Below are positions 12,878 to 27,095 of a stretch of DNA of 64,000 bases, one piece after another; within the stretch, counting starts at the first letter, position 1, and each line of letters opens with the position of its first letter. Location of the stretch: positions 2,232,001-2,296,000 of the forward strand of contig CM066307.1 of NCBI GenBank assembly GCA_033807695.1, given 5' to 3'. A program made the translations under genes and the position numbers. This stretch comes from Daedaleopsis sinensis. Lineage: Eukaryota; Basidiomycota; Agaricomycetes; Polyporales; Polyporaceae. The notes below the pieces were generated by a model. It was not told the origin of the DNA and searched no databases. It saw only the letters and a program-made list of their open reading frames with translations.

Positions 12878-13836
12878 TATTATATGTGGGACTAATAGAG
12901 CCTTTCAGAGGCGTGTTCTCTCTGGACGTTTTGTCGGACCGGCGGTACTAGCAATGTATGTACAACATATCTTACGCTCATTTGATGCAGGTTATTCGTA
13001 ATCACTCTGGATCGCAAACATTTCTCGGTTTGTCTGCGTTCTGCGGTCGGTCGAGTACTTCCCTAGGCCTTCGTCTTGCGATAATCTTTTGCTAATCGAG
13101 ACACAGCCCTGCTCCTATAACTCGAACTCAAACGGTCACCACACATGAACAACTTGGTGGCAACGGTGCTTGGCTTCAAGCCACGCGAGGATCCGCAGGG
13201 GTCGACAATAGTTTCACTTAGTAACAGGACGCCTATATTTGGCAGTCTCCGGCATGAAAGGGGTCGGTAGAGTGTCATGGACGCCGCCCGCCCGCCTCAA
13301 CTCCTGAATAGAAGCACTCGGTATTCGTCTACAGTCTCACGTCGGGCGAGCACACAATGTCTACTATCACTTCCATCTTCCATCTGTCGACGAACCAGAT
13401 TAACTTCAAGACGCCCAAGTGCGCTCACATTGTGCCTCGCGACCCCAGGACTTCGAGCTCATGTGCGCTCACACACAGATCATAGCCGTGGACGACGTTG
13501 TCAAATGGAACGTACGACTGGGCGGCGTAACCCTAACGCTTCGCACTGACGGGGTGCATGGCTTTGTGAGCGGTTCAGCCAGGTCGTAGCTGCTCAGGCT
13601 GTCCAAGCTCGGCCCAGCAGAATGCCCGACCGGGAGAATAAAGTACGTGCTATACTTTCACCTCGTATCGCGGAGGCAATGCTATTTTGACCGAATGGCT
13701 ATGAGATCCCGCTGATTCTCGTCGAGAACGTGTCATCCATGTTAGTGGTTCTCGATGCCCGCTCCGCATCTTGGGATGCCATATAGGGCGTAGCTTAGCG
13801 AGAGAGTGAAAGCCAACTTCCTTGCCCTCACAGGCC
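12878..13836. other. intergenic region
   Basis: No gene is assignable. A plus-strand stretch at roughly 13440-13590 reads open (QDFELMCAHTQIIAVDDVVK) and looks slightly coding but is isolated; it may be a relic. The end holds the promoter of the first DUF6534 gene. Confidence 0.35.
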
Positions 13837-16063
13837 ATGTCTATCCTACGTTTATCCACTCGGGCCCTCAGCGCTGAGAGCTTCCAAGCCACGGGTGAAT
13901 TTCCCTCCGTGGCTACAACGTTTGGAGCAGTTCTACTCAGCACCTTTTTCTCCTTAATGTACGTAACACAGTGTTTATTCAGGCTCGACACTGATATGTT
14001 TCGCTCTCCGTCAGACTGTACGGGCTCACTGGACATCAGACTTATCGCTACTTCCGAATGTACCGATCCGACGCACTCTTCCATCAGGTTTTGGTATGTA
14101 TCTCTTGCAATGTATGGTTGTCATCGATTTTGACTCCCTTGTATCAGGTCCTGGTCATATTGTAAGCCTCGATCACTAATCTATTGGCGTATTAACACTT
14201 CAACTAGAGATGCTTCTAGCCTTGCAGATACTTTCCACTCGGTCATTCTCATGCATATTTGGTAGGCTACTACTCCGCTGTTTCAATCGCGCTGCATATT
14301 CTTCATCGGTAACGCCTTTGAACAGCTACTACTATCTCGCCGCAAACTACTTCAATCCGCTAGCGATGATGACGAGCGTTTGGTACGTGAGTTATACCGA
14401 TGATATATACAGCACCACTGACCCCATTCATATCCATATCGCGCGTTCAGGTCAGTTCAGGTGTGTGGGACATTGTAATAGAGCACGTGTGCTAGTCCGT
14501 TCAACCATAAAGTAGGCTCTAGGACTACCAACGGTAAAGTAATCTCTGCTTAACCTTTACCTCCCATGCTAAATGTGCGTACACTATCTACTAACAGGGA
14601 ATTGTGGTTCTCGCTGCTCAAAGGTGAGAACAGAATGATTGACTCTCAGCCTACGGCGTTCACTAAACACCGCATAGCTTCTATGCCCGACGAATCTATC
14701 TTGGTAGGTGCTGCCAATGGGACTTCGGAGTCTCTATAGAATACTATTAACTATCGATTGCAGTAAACCGTAAATATCAGCAAGTTGTAGCCCTCGTGGT
14801 CAGTGTTTGAACAACTAGTAACCTGCGGATGTCTGATAATATGACAGTGTACCCTTATGCTCGCCGAGCTTGGTGAGTAAGAACACTGTCCACAACAGCT
14901 AAACCGCTGAATGAGAGCCACGGGATAGGTTTCATCATCAGTACGTCGTATACAAAAATGTAGGCATGCAAGGGATGACTAATTAGAATACAGGTAGCTC
15001 GGTTGAGAGGTAATGTACTCTTATTGGCTTTCTTGAGCGTGGGTTGTTCATTTTCTTGACGACTTATTTTATAGCTTTGGAAATAGCAGCTTCGATGGTC
15101 TGGAGAGTCATGCAGTAAGCAGGTCCCGCTGTATCTACTGCACTAGAGCACCAATATTGACGGACTTTGCAGTGGCTTGATGCAGTATTATTTTCAGTCG
15201 CTACGGCTATCGACCTCACTTTGACCGGAACACTCGTCCTGATTCTCCGCCAGAGTCGCACACGCTACAGACAGTAAGTGGCGATACTAGCTGGCTTACT
15301 TATGGACATGCATTGATCTATTGACGGACAGCACAAATATGGTTCTTGACTCACTCGCACTGTATGCCGTCATCGCCAGTAAGTGTGTACTCGTGCTAGG
15401 GTTGTGGTTACTGCTGAGCCATGTCGCCGATATGGTCATTGTATAGCTATTCTTGTAACGTATGTGGACTTCAGCCAGGCTGCGGTGTCGTCGACCATTT
15501 TGTTGACTCTGATTCTTCTAGGGCCGTTACTCTTCCTGCCTTCGTTTGTGTGAGCACCGTGACGATATACATCTAAGATGGCGTTTCGAGTGCTCACTTG
15601 AACATAGGCCATTGCTCTTCCGGGGACGTTCGTCTACTTTGCTATCGCTCTACCTGTGACAAAGGGTGCGTGTGCTATACTGTCGAGGGAAATCTCTCAC
15701 TGATCTGATGGTAACCAATAGTCCATGCCAACTCAGTGCTAGCTGTGTATGTATCTGCTAACTTTGGACCTTACTGAGTCCGTGTCGAACATGATGATCC
15801 ACTGACAATGCTTTATCCTCAGTCTCAACTGCAGACAGTCCCTTGCGGCCCGCGCAGCGGGCCCCAGAGACCCGGGAGCAATAGCATTGAGCGACCGACC
15901 AGATGCTCACCGCGATGCGTCGGGAGCTAGTGATACGGTGTGTCTTGCCAATGTAATCTTCAGTTCCACTGTGCTGACTCATTTGGGCACGGTTAAGATC
16001 GCAGCATCGTATGTCAATGTGAAGCTGGAGTCCATGCGAAGCACGATTGGTGAACAGAAGTAG
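13837..16063 (+). CDS. DUF6534 multi-pass membrane protein, copy A
   Basis: Member of the basidiomycete DUF6534 family, predicted seven-pass membrane proteins of unknown function. It is assembled from about 17-19 small exons. Order: TTFGAVLLSTFFSL (TM1), LYGLTGHQTYRYFRMY, a 14 nt exon (14148-14161), LADTFHSVILMHIW, YYLAANYFNPLAMM, a 10 nt exon (14450-14459), GIVVLAAQSFYARRIYL, VNRKYQQVVALV, CTLMLAELG, 12 and 16 nt exons (14929-14940, 14994-15009), WLDAVLFSVATAIDLTL with LRQSRTRYR, HTNMVLDSLALYAVIA, and VHANSVLAVLNCRQSL before a hydrophilic tail ending at the stop 16061-16063. Every join keeps frame, so the gene looks intact. First of three same-strand copies in tandem. Confidence 0.85.
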
Positions 16064-18267
16064 TGCTACAGCTCGAATACTGTTCATCTCGAGACGTGTA
16101 CTTCTTCGGGGTCCGGCGCGGTAGTGAAGATACAAGCATCGTGCCAACATTTCTCTCCCAACCACGTCGGAGCTATTCCCGGAGACGGTACTTACGCCCC
16201 GCGCAACTAACTCGTCAAGGGTGCCAACACGGGTCTAGATCAGCCGAGCTGATGGACTAGAGCTGTTGCACCCGGGACTCTCCGAGTCATCGCCGTGTAC
16301 ACCGTGAGGGCCAGGGCGCCGCTAAGGAGCTGCACCAGGCGGACTTGCGTAGGTGTTCATGCGGTATAAGTGTGACTCGTGCAAGGGTGTAGCCCCGCCG
16401 CTCGAACCTCTCGTATCTCTTCGTCGTCGACCAGGGACTCTTCGACGGAATCAACGAGCAGGAGCATTACGGCGCGTCAAAGCTTGTGTCCACTGTCTCC
16501 GAGTCCGCTCTTCGAACTCGCAGACCGCCGCTGACTCGACATGGTGCTTCTCATGGCTAACCTATACGGCATGACCTGTGCATGTCCAAGTGCACCGGAG
16601 ACCTGTCACGGCCATGCGAATCGCGGTGTACTATGTAGTAGTGCCAGCATGATGGCTGTTGCCGGTCACGCTGGTAGCCATTCCGGCGTTGTGGCTCCGA
16701 GCACCTACTACCTAGGTCAACTCGGATACCGCTCTGATCGGACCACGGTAAATATGCCCAAGCTTGCTTCCTGCTGGAAAATTGTCTCGTAAGTCCTCGA
16801 GCCTTGTGATGTACTCGTAGGGCCCGTACCCTAGTACTAATGGTCTTGTTGAAGGTGACTCGCCTCCGATCTTGAAGAGCCTTACTACCTACTACGATCT
16901 AGAGCAACGCTGAGCAGGCGCTGTTTGGTCATTCAGTCAATGTGTTAACCCGCTCAAGGGGTGTACTTGAGGGAGGGGTTGTTCCGGGTCGAGGAAGTTA
17001 CAGTGCAGTGGTCGGAGGGCACGAGTTACTAAGTAGGCCGAGTCGTTGAGTCAACAAGCGCTCCGGGACTCTGGCGTGCCGCCGCCGCGCACGCACAATG
17101 ATCTACTTCGTTCAATCTATCCTCCGCACGTATTCTAGTGATCATACTCTAGTGATATAGTCGCCCCAGGCCAAGAATCGAAGGTAACTTGAAGTAGCCA
17201 CCGGCACCAGCATAGGGTCAGAGCTGAGCCGCCTTCGCGTGACCTTGAAGTTGAAATCGATCCGGTTCAGCTACTGTGAGCGCTGCTATCTGAGGGCGGC
17301 CATCGCTGGCTCGCAGTGATACGTCACACCGTCCACTTCCAGTTAAGTTGCCGCAAGACCGCTCGGGCCCAGTGTCCGCTCCATACTGACAGCTTTGCTC
17401 TCGCGGGATACCTGGACATTGAAGTACTGATCAATCAGACCATTTATCTCTCCAGACCTGTACCTCATCCAAGCTCGCAGCAGTGCGAGTGTAGGCATGT
17501 ACCTCCTTAACAACTTGAAGCTACTAGGTCTCCGACGTATTCGTTGCTGCGACATCTCTGGCACGACATCCGCAACCTCGGGGTTTCGGACCTCGGTCAG
17601 AAGCCTTATGTGACTGTCTTCTTGCAATTTCCTGAGCTCGCATCAAACGCTGATGCACTGCGTCGTCGGATGCAATGACTCTAGGCCTTCCGAGAACTCA
17701 CAATCCACCCCTTCCTTGATGCGTCACAGCCCGAGAAGCATGAGATGCCTCCCGATAATGGAACGAAGGTACTACGGCGTCGAAGGAGAATGTTGCGATG
17801 CTCACGGCTGTGTATTGCTTGTCAACGATGAGCCTATAAAAGTGAGCTATTTATTTTGAGTGACCGGATAGACCGTGTACTGTCACTGGCTGCTACGATG
17901 TTGGCCTCTCCGCTGATTATTTCCCCAGCGTATGATTCAGCAGCAGGTTTACGATACGCAGTACCCTTTCAATTAATAGCGCTTCTTTGTCTTCCTCCGA
18001 ACGGCGAAGACGGCTTCATTTAAGGCTGCCGGTCATCCCTGAATCCCTTTCTGGGTGCTCTCTCCCTCTTCAGCGGGACTCCAGACACGCGTCGCTGTCC
18101 CTCTCCACTCTCTTCATCTCTCACACAGTGTAACCCACACTCTGAACACATCTCTCGACTCGACTCGCCTAGTACTACTACCGCACTACCGAGCGCGACT
18201 TAGCAAAATCCGACGGCGCCCACGAGGTCTGGAAGAGGATAAGCGTATCTACGCACTGACGGAGATC
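16064..18267. other. 2.2 kb intergenic region between DUF6534 copies A and B
   Basis: No recognisable gene. Short open frames on both strands have no domain and no paralogue blocks (YGxxxNQ, TNSLLDKLTAYT), so I see no third copy. The last part before 18268 should contain the copy B promoter. Confidence 0.4.
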
Positions 18268-20424
18268 ATGCCTCTTAGCTCGCCTCAGACGCTTGCAACA
18301 TCCGCCGTTACTACCCTGTCTCTTCAGCCCCCTCAGTTGGACAACACGTACGGCGCCGCGCTTCTGGGAACACTATTTGCCCTGATGTACGTCCGTCTCG
18401 TTGGCAGTTGCGAATTAAGCTCATGCGTGCGAGCATCTCGTGGTAGATTGTACGGTGTAGCAATCAATCAAGCCTTCAACTACTTCAGTGTCTATACCAG
18501 CGATGGCTGGCATATGAAGGTTTACGTGAGCTCAGGACTTCCTGTTTGTATCGCTGACGCTGAGTAGTCAAGGGATGTAGGTTTGCTCGCTCATGTAAGT
18601 CTCCCATTGCTCTATTTAAACGTAAACCTGATATCGTATGCAAGTGCTATGGACACACTCTACACGGTGGCCTCTATAGACTGGCTGTGCGTAGCAGATG
18701 GTAATTTGACTTCGCTCACGACATTGACGAGGTGTGCACCAGGTACATCAGACTCATCCACGACTTCTTCCAACCGACCGAGTTGCTCCTTGTCGATATA
18801 TGGTACGCGTGTCATAACTTCGAAGCGTTCGTCCTCTGATAACAGGCATCAAGGTCCGTGAAGGTGGGTGCTTTGACATAAGGACATCAAAATGCTGTCG
18901 TTGACGCGCATCCATCAAGTCTCTCCCAATAATTACGGTGAGGATAATGTTTCCGTGTGAGCAGTAGCCTTTGCTGATCGCATTCTATCTACAGGGTGTG
19001 ACAGTTGCTCTCTGCCAAGCGTAAGTTGCAGACTCGCGGCCGATGTTGTGTTATACGTTGACAGACCGCAAACAGCTTCCTCGCGTATCGTATTTGGAGA
19101 AGCAAGTAAGCTCGCTGTCTCCATCAACACATCTGCTAACACACGATCTCAGTCGATCAGCGGTATCAATTCTTCGTCATGATTATAGTGAGCAGTCCAG
19201 TCACAATGTGATTCTATTCCATATCCACTCATGACCGTTGCCTGCCAGATCTTCCTCGTGCTCGGGGAGCTTGGTGAGGCGCATCGAAGACTTCGGCCAC
19301 ATTGACTTTGTGCAACTGACAAGCGGCTTCATTACAGTATGTTCCAGTGGTAAGTACTGCCTAGTTGTGGGTGCCCCCTTCAACTAATCCACTCACGCAT
19401 CATGCAAGCTGCGACGTACAAGGTGTGAGTTGAACAGCTTTCCCTGAAGTTATCTTTGCCACTATTAACTCACTTGGTACTCACAGGGTTGTTGCGAATG
19501 AGGTCTCGGAGTTCGAATCTTCGGTGGTAAGTAACTCACTCGAGTTGAACAATTAACGGTGACGATGTGTATGTCATAGTGGATTGTGACCATCGGATTC
19601 GGCTTCGGCGTATTGATCGACGTACTGTTGACGACGGTGATGACGATTTTCCTGCGAGGCAAACGTTCGGGCTTTGTTAGGTACGTGATATCCCCAAATC
19701 GACTCGGGGGTCAAGCTCTCATCTCTCACCGACAGGACCAACTCGCTGCTAGACAAACTAACGGCATACACTATGGCGACTGGTATCTACTACTACTACC
19801 ACCTTCAACGAATGGTGCATGTCGCTTATCTGTGACCTTTGTATCTTGTAGGCCTCACGACCGCGTAAGCTCGTGCCATCCATGCACTTCGATAAGACAC
19901 TAACATATCCTCCGAAGTATATGCGCTACTCTGACTATCGCCCTTGTGAGTCATGTCACTACTGGGTGCCTGTTCGTAACTGACCAACCATTGGAGTACA
20001 GTCCACCGCCTACCCAAAGGCGATGATCTACATCGGCGTCAACTCAGTACTGACCATATGTACGCTCTTTCTCGGTGTCATTATCTGCAACTCGTTCACT
20101 GTACACGTTGACCAGTGTATACGAACGGCATCCTAGTAGCGTGAGTTAGTTTTTCTGTAGAGGTTATCAAGGTAAATACTGAATTTCTGCGCTGCTCGCA
20201 GCATCAACCTTCGGCGACCCCAACAAGAGAGTACCTCCTTGGTCAACACATCGCTCAATGCGGCGAGAATACACGTAGATGCATTCCAGAGCTCGACGAC
20301 CTCCAGAGTCTCGACACACGCTGGGCTCGGCGGAAGTTCTCGCGTGACTCTGGACAACAAAGTGACAGAAGCCTGCCATGGGCGCGAACCAGTTACAGAG
20401 TTCGAGCTGAGGTCGCTGGCATAG
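18268..20424 (+). CDS. DUF6534 multi-pass membrane protein, copy B
   Basis: Second tandem DUF6534 gene. Blocks in order: LDNTYGAALLGTLFALM (TM1), LYGVAINQAFNYFSVY, a 14 nt exon (18581-18594), MDTLYTVASIDW, RLIHDFFQPTELLLVDIW, a 10 nt exon (18854-18863), GVTVALCQAFLAYRIW, DQRYQFFVMII, IFLVLGEL, 12 and 16 nt exons (19338-19349, 19409-19424), VANEVSEFESSV, WIVTIGFGFGVLIDVLL, RTNSLLDKLTAYTMATG, LYTNGILVA and a Ser/Thr-rich tail ending with LRSLA at 20424. One intron (19102-19152) must begin with GC (GCAAGT) to keep frame. I found a continuous path through all exons, so the copy looks functional. Role unknown. Confidence 0.85.
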
Positions 20425-21453
20425 GCTGAGGTTTCAAGGCGGATCGTACGGCATCGGTGGTGAGTGATTGTGGGAGTCCATCTCACGTGTACAAGTGTTG
20501 ACGCTGAGAGGAATATGTAGCTAGATGAAGACTCGACTCTCGGTATAATTACCATCTCTTGATCTACTCCTGTTATGGGATAACACTAGGAATCATTCGA
20601 CGGACGACTACTAGTAGTCATTTTGTAGCGCTCACCTTTGCTTTGCACGTCTGTTCCGTATATGTAAGCTCGTTCCCTCCGTCGCTGAAGCTTAGTTGCT
20701 TCAACGACTGCACATGTGCATCGTCTCAAGCCATACTGAGGATTTGCTGGGGATAGCTCGCAGCCTAAGCCCATGCTGGTAAGCTGCTCACCTGAACTAT
20801 GTTTGGAACATCCTGATCTCGAAACCTCCCACATAGCTCAGAACGAGAACGTCGGGAAGGACTCCATACCAATCGACGCCATATGCATATCGCCTTTGGA
20901 GTCACCGTCGCTCGCATCTCGTGCGACTTTCCGGTGACTGCGAACATATCTCAGCACCTTGGCTATACACAACACGCGGCGAGAAGGTTCCCTAAGTACC
21001 CGCAATCACCGCATCCGCCTCGGCGCAGCGCCTGCTCTCAAGCGCGGAAGGTTCTCATGATTGTCAGGTATGTGTGATTCCCAACCTACGAAGGACGAAG
21101 ATGTACTCAGTTCTCGGGGATTAAGACGTACATAGGGCCCTCGGACATGGAAGGCTATGCATCACGGCGCCGAAGGGAACAGCCCCTTCCCACGTCCATC
21201 TCGAATGTGGGCCACTGAGAGCTCATATGCGGTCCTGAGGATTCCCAGTGGGTGCTACTTGATGTCGCTATATCATGATAAACCTCTCTGTGACGGCGCT
21301 CTCAGTGCTCGTTGAGGTAATCTGGTTGACACTGATCGTAGGATTACAGCATGGGCGCGACTTGTAGATGATTAACGATACAAGAAGTCGCTATAAGGGT
21401 CCTGACCACCCAGTCGTCAGTAGCTTCTTCTCCCTCTTTCTCTCGAAACTGTC
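20425..21453. other. intergenic region between DUF6534 copies B and C
   Basis: About 1.0 kb with no recognisable coding block. It is expected to hold the 3' UTR of copy B and the promoter of copy C. Confidence 0.4.
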
Positions 21454-23656
21454 ATGCCTGTTCTGCTCGAGCCCGTAGTGAATCCGGCGGCAGGAGGACA
21501 ACCGTATACTTTGCAAGTACTGCAACTTCCGAAGTTGGACGACACATATGGAGCGGTGCTGTTGGGGACATTCCTATCATTGATGTGCGTACAGTAGGCT
21601 ACACTCATAGTGCCTACCTCGTACTGACGATGCTTCAAGCCTATATGGAATTGGCGTGAATCAAGTGTATCATTACTTCACCGTACACTCGGGCGACACT
21701 CGGCATCACAAAGCATATGTACGTTGTTCTATATTTTAATCATTCACAGGTACTAACGACTCTTTGAAGGTCTGTTCCGTGATGTGAGTCTATAATTCTA
21801 ACAAGAATCGTATTGCATACAACCTACTCCTTTGATACTAGGACAATGGATACACTTCACACCGTTGCATGCATTCACTGGTGGTACGTTTCCCTTGCTT
21901 GTATTATTATAGTCTCAAACCTAATCTTTGCCACATGTTCGAAGCTACGATAGTCTGGTACTCAACTACTTCCGACCCGCTATGCTGATCAGCACCCACA
22001 TATGGTACGTTTTTCGAGATTTTAGGCGACTTATGTTAAGCAGTTCTATTGTCAGGTCGTTCCGAGTAAGTCACATGCTGAGCAACAGCTGGGTAGATCA
22101 CTCTAGCGACAATTCCTGACTCGGCATAGTCTCTGTCCTTTCTGACAGTACGTGTCATACATTTTATTGTCTCCATGGTCATCCTAACTCAGAACGTTCC
22201 ATTAAAGGGCGCGACAATTATCCTGTGCCAAGCGTGAGTTGTGTCGGCCTACTCTATATGAACACTTCCTGACTTCCCTATGGCACAGATTCCTCGCGTA
22301 TCGAGTATATCGAGGCGAGTCTGACCGTCTAGTAGTACCACAACCGCATGAATTTCTGACTACTACACGGTCATTCTCGATGATAGTGGGCAGCCAGTTT
22401 CGATCTTTCGTTGGAATCATGGTGAGCGGTGCGCACGCATATCTACGAATCATTCTGATCAAATGTGGTATATTTCTAGGGAGTGCTATTGCTAGGAGAA
22501 CTCGGTATGTGCAATGACTGCAGATACTGCCCCGGGCGACTTACCTTCCAATTGTAGGGTTCGCTATCGGTATAGTCGACTTATGCTACACGGCGTTTTG
22601 CCAAAACTAAACAGTCCTCCTCACACGTAGCTAGCACTGTGAAATCGTAAGTGAATAATATACGACGCGTCGGAACGGAACGTAGGTTGATTCGGATGTG
22701 CTCCAGAAGCGTCATCGTCGATTTCAACGCGTGGGACAAATGGGCTGTGAGTTATTTGTGCTCTCAGACCGGCGCGTTCGAATATTGAAAGCGCATTCAA
22801 CCTCCAGTGGATCATTACCTCTGGTTTCGGCATTGGCGTAGTGGTCGATGCCTTATTGACGACTACGCTCATTATTTTCCTCCAAAGTAGACGGTCGGAA
22901 TTTAGATGGTGAAGCTATTTACTTACAATTCGCGTCTCGACTACCGACGGTACTAAACCTGACCTCCTAGGACAAACTCACTCCTCGACAAGCTCACCGC
23001 ATATACCATGGCTACCGGTACGTCATAGATCGTGATGTCTGATTGCGACATGTATCTATCATAGACCGTACACATACAGGTCTAATAACTGCGTAAGTAG
23101 TGGACAAATACTGCTCGATTACACTGAGAGGCTGATATCTACTTGAACGCAACTAGAGTATTTGCGGTCTTGAGTGTCATACTCGTGAGCTCTCTCAGCG
23201 CAGCAGGGAGAAGGTGCACATCTAACTATTGCTTCTAGACCTCTCTCTACCCCAATAACATGATTTACATGGGCACCGACATTGTATTGACGAAACGTAA
23301 GGAACTCACGGTAGTTGGTGTAACCGAGATGCTCCACTCATACTTACATGTTCGCAGTCTATACAAACAGTATTCTCGCGGCGTGATTATCTATTGCTGA
23401 GAGCACCCACAGCTACAGCTACTCACTGATACAGGTGGCTGTCCATGTCAACAACAGTATAAACCTTCGACAGCCAGACGCGGCTGGTTTATCAAATCCC
23501 GTTATTGTCGACATGGCTACCCCCATGATAGAGGCATGCAATTGCGAACGTCCTATAGACTCCGATGCAGTGAGTACCTACTCCGTCACCGCATATAATC
23601 TACTCACGAGTGTGGCTAGACCCACACCCGAAAATCACTCGCATATTCGGACGTGA
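21454..23656 (+). CDS. DUF6534 multi-pass membrane protein, copy C
   Basis: Third tandem DUF6534 gene. Blocks: LDDTYGAVLLGTFLSLM (TM1), LYGIGVNQVYHYFTVH, a 14 nt exon (21770-21783), MDTLHTVACIHWW, YDSLVLNYFRPAMLIST, a 10 nt exon (22056-22065), GATIILCQAFLAYRVYR, GVLLLGELG, 12 and 16 nt exons (22558-22569, 22631-22646), WIITSGFGIGVVVDALL, TNSLLDKLTAYTMATG, TSLYPNNMIYMG, KLYTNSILAA, then VHVNNSINLRQPD and a hydrophilic tail. An intron at 22315-22386 needs a GC donor (GCGAGT), at the same place as in copy B. The last intron is very short if the acceptor after GCTACAG near 23420 is right. Closest to copy B by shared sequence. Confidence 0.82.
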
Positions 23657-24353
23657 TACATATCAAGCCAACTGAAGACAGTCCAACGTCACTTACTGCT
23701 TTAGTAGGAGGTCGGAAGACACCCTCAACTTTATCGACTAGTTCAGTACTGTCTGTGGTAGCAGGGACGGCTGACTCGATGTAGAGCACAATTTCAAGAG
23801 AGCCTCATGTAGATGATATCTCAATCTGGCACGGACTACGTCAGACGAGCTGCTGTAGGGTGACCCTACTAAGGTGGTTAGTAGTTATATAGCGTTTCCG
23901 GCCTAAATGTAGTGGTACTTCCCTCGTTGATAAAGCTGATGGCACTCAGCCTACCATGTGCCTCAGCAGCAGAGGATGTCGAAACTTTTAGGAGGAGGGA
24001 CTGGGAGGAGAAAGGTTTTCGTTGACTACTGTAAATTAACGCAAACTTAATGTTCAGTGGAATGCGGCTTACGTAAGGCGATACTATCGGGAGTACGGCC
24101 CGGCCGCTTGTGAGCGCCTTGTGGTGACGCCAGCCTGGCTGAGCGCAGTCACACCTTGTCTTCTCTCCACGATCTCGTTTGGATCTCGTCCTCCCTCTCT
24201 CTGGACGAGTCTCGCAAACTAGTCGCGAATATCTGCACTGCTTGTTTGCTGCTGGCTCTGGCTTACAAGTTGCACATACCCCATGAATCACATCTAGGCG
24301 GAAACATCTCGACAGTGCTTCGACCACCTCGTCTAACAACATCTACCGTAACC
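23657..24353. other. intergenic region upstream of Med25
   Basis: About 700 bp, no gene recognised. It should hold the 3' UTR of DUF6534 copy C and the Med25 promoter and 5' UTR. Confidence 0.4.
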
Positions 24354-27004
24354 ATGACTGAGATCATCTTTGTCGCTCTCGTCCTAGAGTCTTCACTAGC
24401 TCTTGCATCGGAATGGCCACATATCCACACGGATTACATCGCACCGCTCCTCCGTCGCCTCCGGGACAGGCAGACTTCAAACTTCGGTCTCAGCCTTGTG
24501 GGCTATGCCACCGCGGACACCAGACCGAGTCCTATACTCCAGAAGGTTCCCTTTACCTCACTCACACAGATGCTCGAGAAGATGCGTCAACCTCACGAAC
24601 TGGGAATTGGCCAGACCGGATCAGGCGGAGGGTATGGCATGGCTGCGCTCGAGGGGATAGTGGCTGCTCTAGAGGTATGTTGCTTGCTTCCCCTGTCTCG
24701 ATACCGCTGCTCCTTGAAGCCCACTGCTTCTCTCGCTTCTTGCTGTGCCTATGCTTGCCTCAAGAATCGTGTATCGCGTCTGAAGATTGCTCGCTGCCAT
24801 CTGCGGGCTAGTCAGCGAACGCTTACTGAACGGCCCCCGTAGATGTTCGACGCTGTCAAGTTCTCTGTAGATGTACGTATCTCTCTCCTTCTTATTTGCC
24901 TTCCATTGACGCGTCATAGAAAACTGAGAAAGCGGAAGTCACCTGCCTCATGATCCATATTGCAACTACGCCGCCTGATCCTGCGGAGCGGCCACTATGG
25001 AATAACTCCCCATCGCTGGACTCTGTATCATGGGACACCCTGCCAGTAGAACTCCGCAAGGTGAGGCAGCTTGCAATCGTCTCAGCGAGCACGACTGACT
25101 CCACATTAGCGAAACATCCACTACAACAATATCCTCCTCAGGCAAATACCCCGGTTTTCCGAGCTCAAGACTGCGGTATGTCTATATTATCAGGCGTAAG
25201 CACGCGCTGATACATGTTTAGGCGGCTTTAGGTGCACCGCAGACTCCGTGGTTCAGCGTGCGCTCCCCACATCTCGTCCACATATCTGGCTTCCCTCAGC
25301 CGCAAGCACCACCCCAACCACAAAAGGGCGCGTAAATGCCTATGGGAAAGCACTACGATGTAGACTGACAGCTCTGGCAGGTACCAAACGGGCAAACAAC
25401 ACAACAGCTCCCGAGCGTAGTCCGGAAACGACAAAGCGCATCAAGGTTCAGGCCACATCTCCCCAGAAATCGCCAGCAGTCGCTCCCGCAGTCCCACCCG
25501 GGCCGTCGTCGACAACAACACCCGCACCTCCACCCGCCCCCGCCCCCGCGCCTGCCCCCGCGCCTGCCCCACCGTCCGCAACGGCAGCGGCGACAGACAA
25601 TTCTATAATCACCCCTGCGATGCTGCTTGATCCGGTCAAGCGAGCTGAGCTTCAGGAGAAGCTCCAGAACGCTGAGACGGCACTTCGGTTGCAGATGACC
25701 CAAATCGTCAATCTACAGAACGCGGGTCAAACGGAGGCCGCCACCCAGCTGCGCATAGTGGTCCAACAGCGCGCGGAGAAGTTGAAACACTTTAAGTCAC
25801 AACTTATCCTGCAGGCGCAACAAGCACAGGCACAGGCGAAGGCTGCTCAAGCTCAAGCTCAGGCGCAGGGGCGTCCAGGAACCGCTGGTCCTTCACATAT
25901 AGTTCAACCCCCCTCAATACCTCCTGCGGCTGCCGCTGGCAAACCGCCCGACCCCCCGAAGCCCTCCACCACTCCGATGAAGACGGAACCAACAGTCCAA
26001 CAGCCTCACTTACCCCCGGCTCCACCGATACCTGTCACAGCTGATATGGCGGAGCAGATGGTGAAGCTCCTCGAGCAGAAGAAACGACAACTACCACCTG
26101 CGGCGTCGTCCGCGGCAGCGCAAAACAAGCCACCGCCACCCCGCTCGCAGTGGCACGGCACCCTGACATGGCGCGGATTCGACTCTGAGACGCATGTGCG
26201 CAAGGACGTGCACACACGCGTTGTCGCGGCGTGCAAAGACGAATTTGCTATGGTCCTGTGAGTGCTTTCCCCATCTGTTCGTGTTTGCGACAGCGCGCAG
26301 GCAGGCATTCCAATAAGGACTTATCACAGCTTCTATACTACAGACGTCCGGAGACATGGCCTACATCATTGGCTCTCGCACCATCGCAACATCATGCGAT
26401 ACCAGAGCCGATGCTGTTCAAATGGCTCAACGGACACAAGTTCATCCCCGTGCACATTCAGCCGGCGCCTGCATCCGCGGACCTCCCACCGCACGAGGCG
26501 AAGGTCCACGAGGAGCACTATCGCAGTCTCTTCCGCCTTCTCACTGAGAAGAACGTGGTACGTCCTCTCGTCAATGCCATTCCTGACGAGTGTGTTCACC
26601 CTTTCGATCGGACAGTACGCGCTCGCGGCCTGGGCAGGGCCTAACGGCGTCACCGAGAACCGCCTGCTTATCTTCACGATGAAGGGCATGCTCGCCGCGG
26701 GCTACTTCTTTCTCCCCGGCGGCGTGCCCGAGCTCCCGAGGGGCGAACCCGCAGTACCTCCGCCCGTCCCGACCCCAGTTCCTCCCCCCGCAGGCCCTGG
26801 TCCCGGTCCCGGTCCTGGTCCGGGCCCGGGTCCGAGCCAGGGTCCAGGACAACAGCTCGTTGTGCCAGGCATCCCGCCGCAGTTCGTCCACGTGCTGATG
26901 GCGCAGATGAACGCGGACCAGCAGGCGGCATTCCAGACGCTGCCCCTGGACAAGAAGGCCCTCGTCCTCCGCGGGCTCGCGAACAAGATCAGCAGCAACA
27001 TTAA

Positions 27005-27048
<44 letters not shown>

Positions 27049-27062
27049 AGCAACAGCAACAA

Positions 27063-27095
<33 letters not shown>

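Noticed and set aside
13440..13590. Plausible-looking plus-strand stretch (QDFELMCAHTQIIAVDDVVK)
   Set aside because: Isolated, no flanking exons or family match; too weak to list as a gene.
19265..19337. Apparent frameshift in DUF6534 copy B after LGEL
   Set aside because: Resolved by using the acceptor at 19336-19337 and the 12 nt exon 19338-19349, which matches the paralogues exactly; no frameshift is needed.
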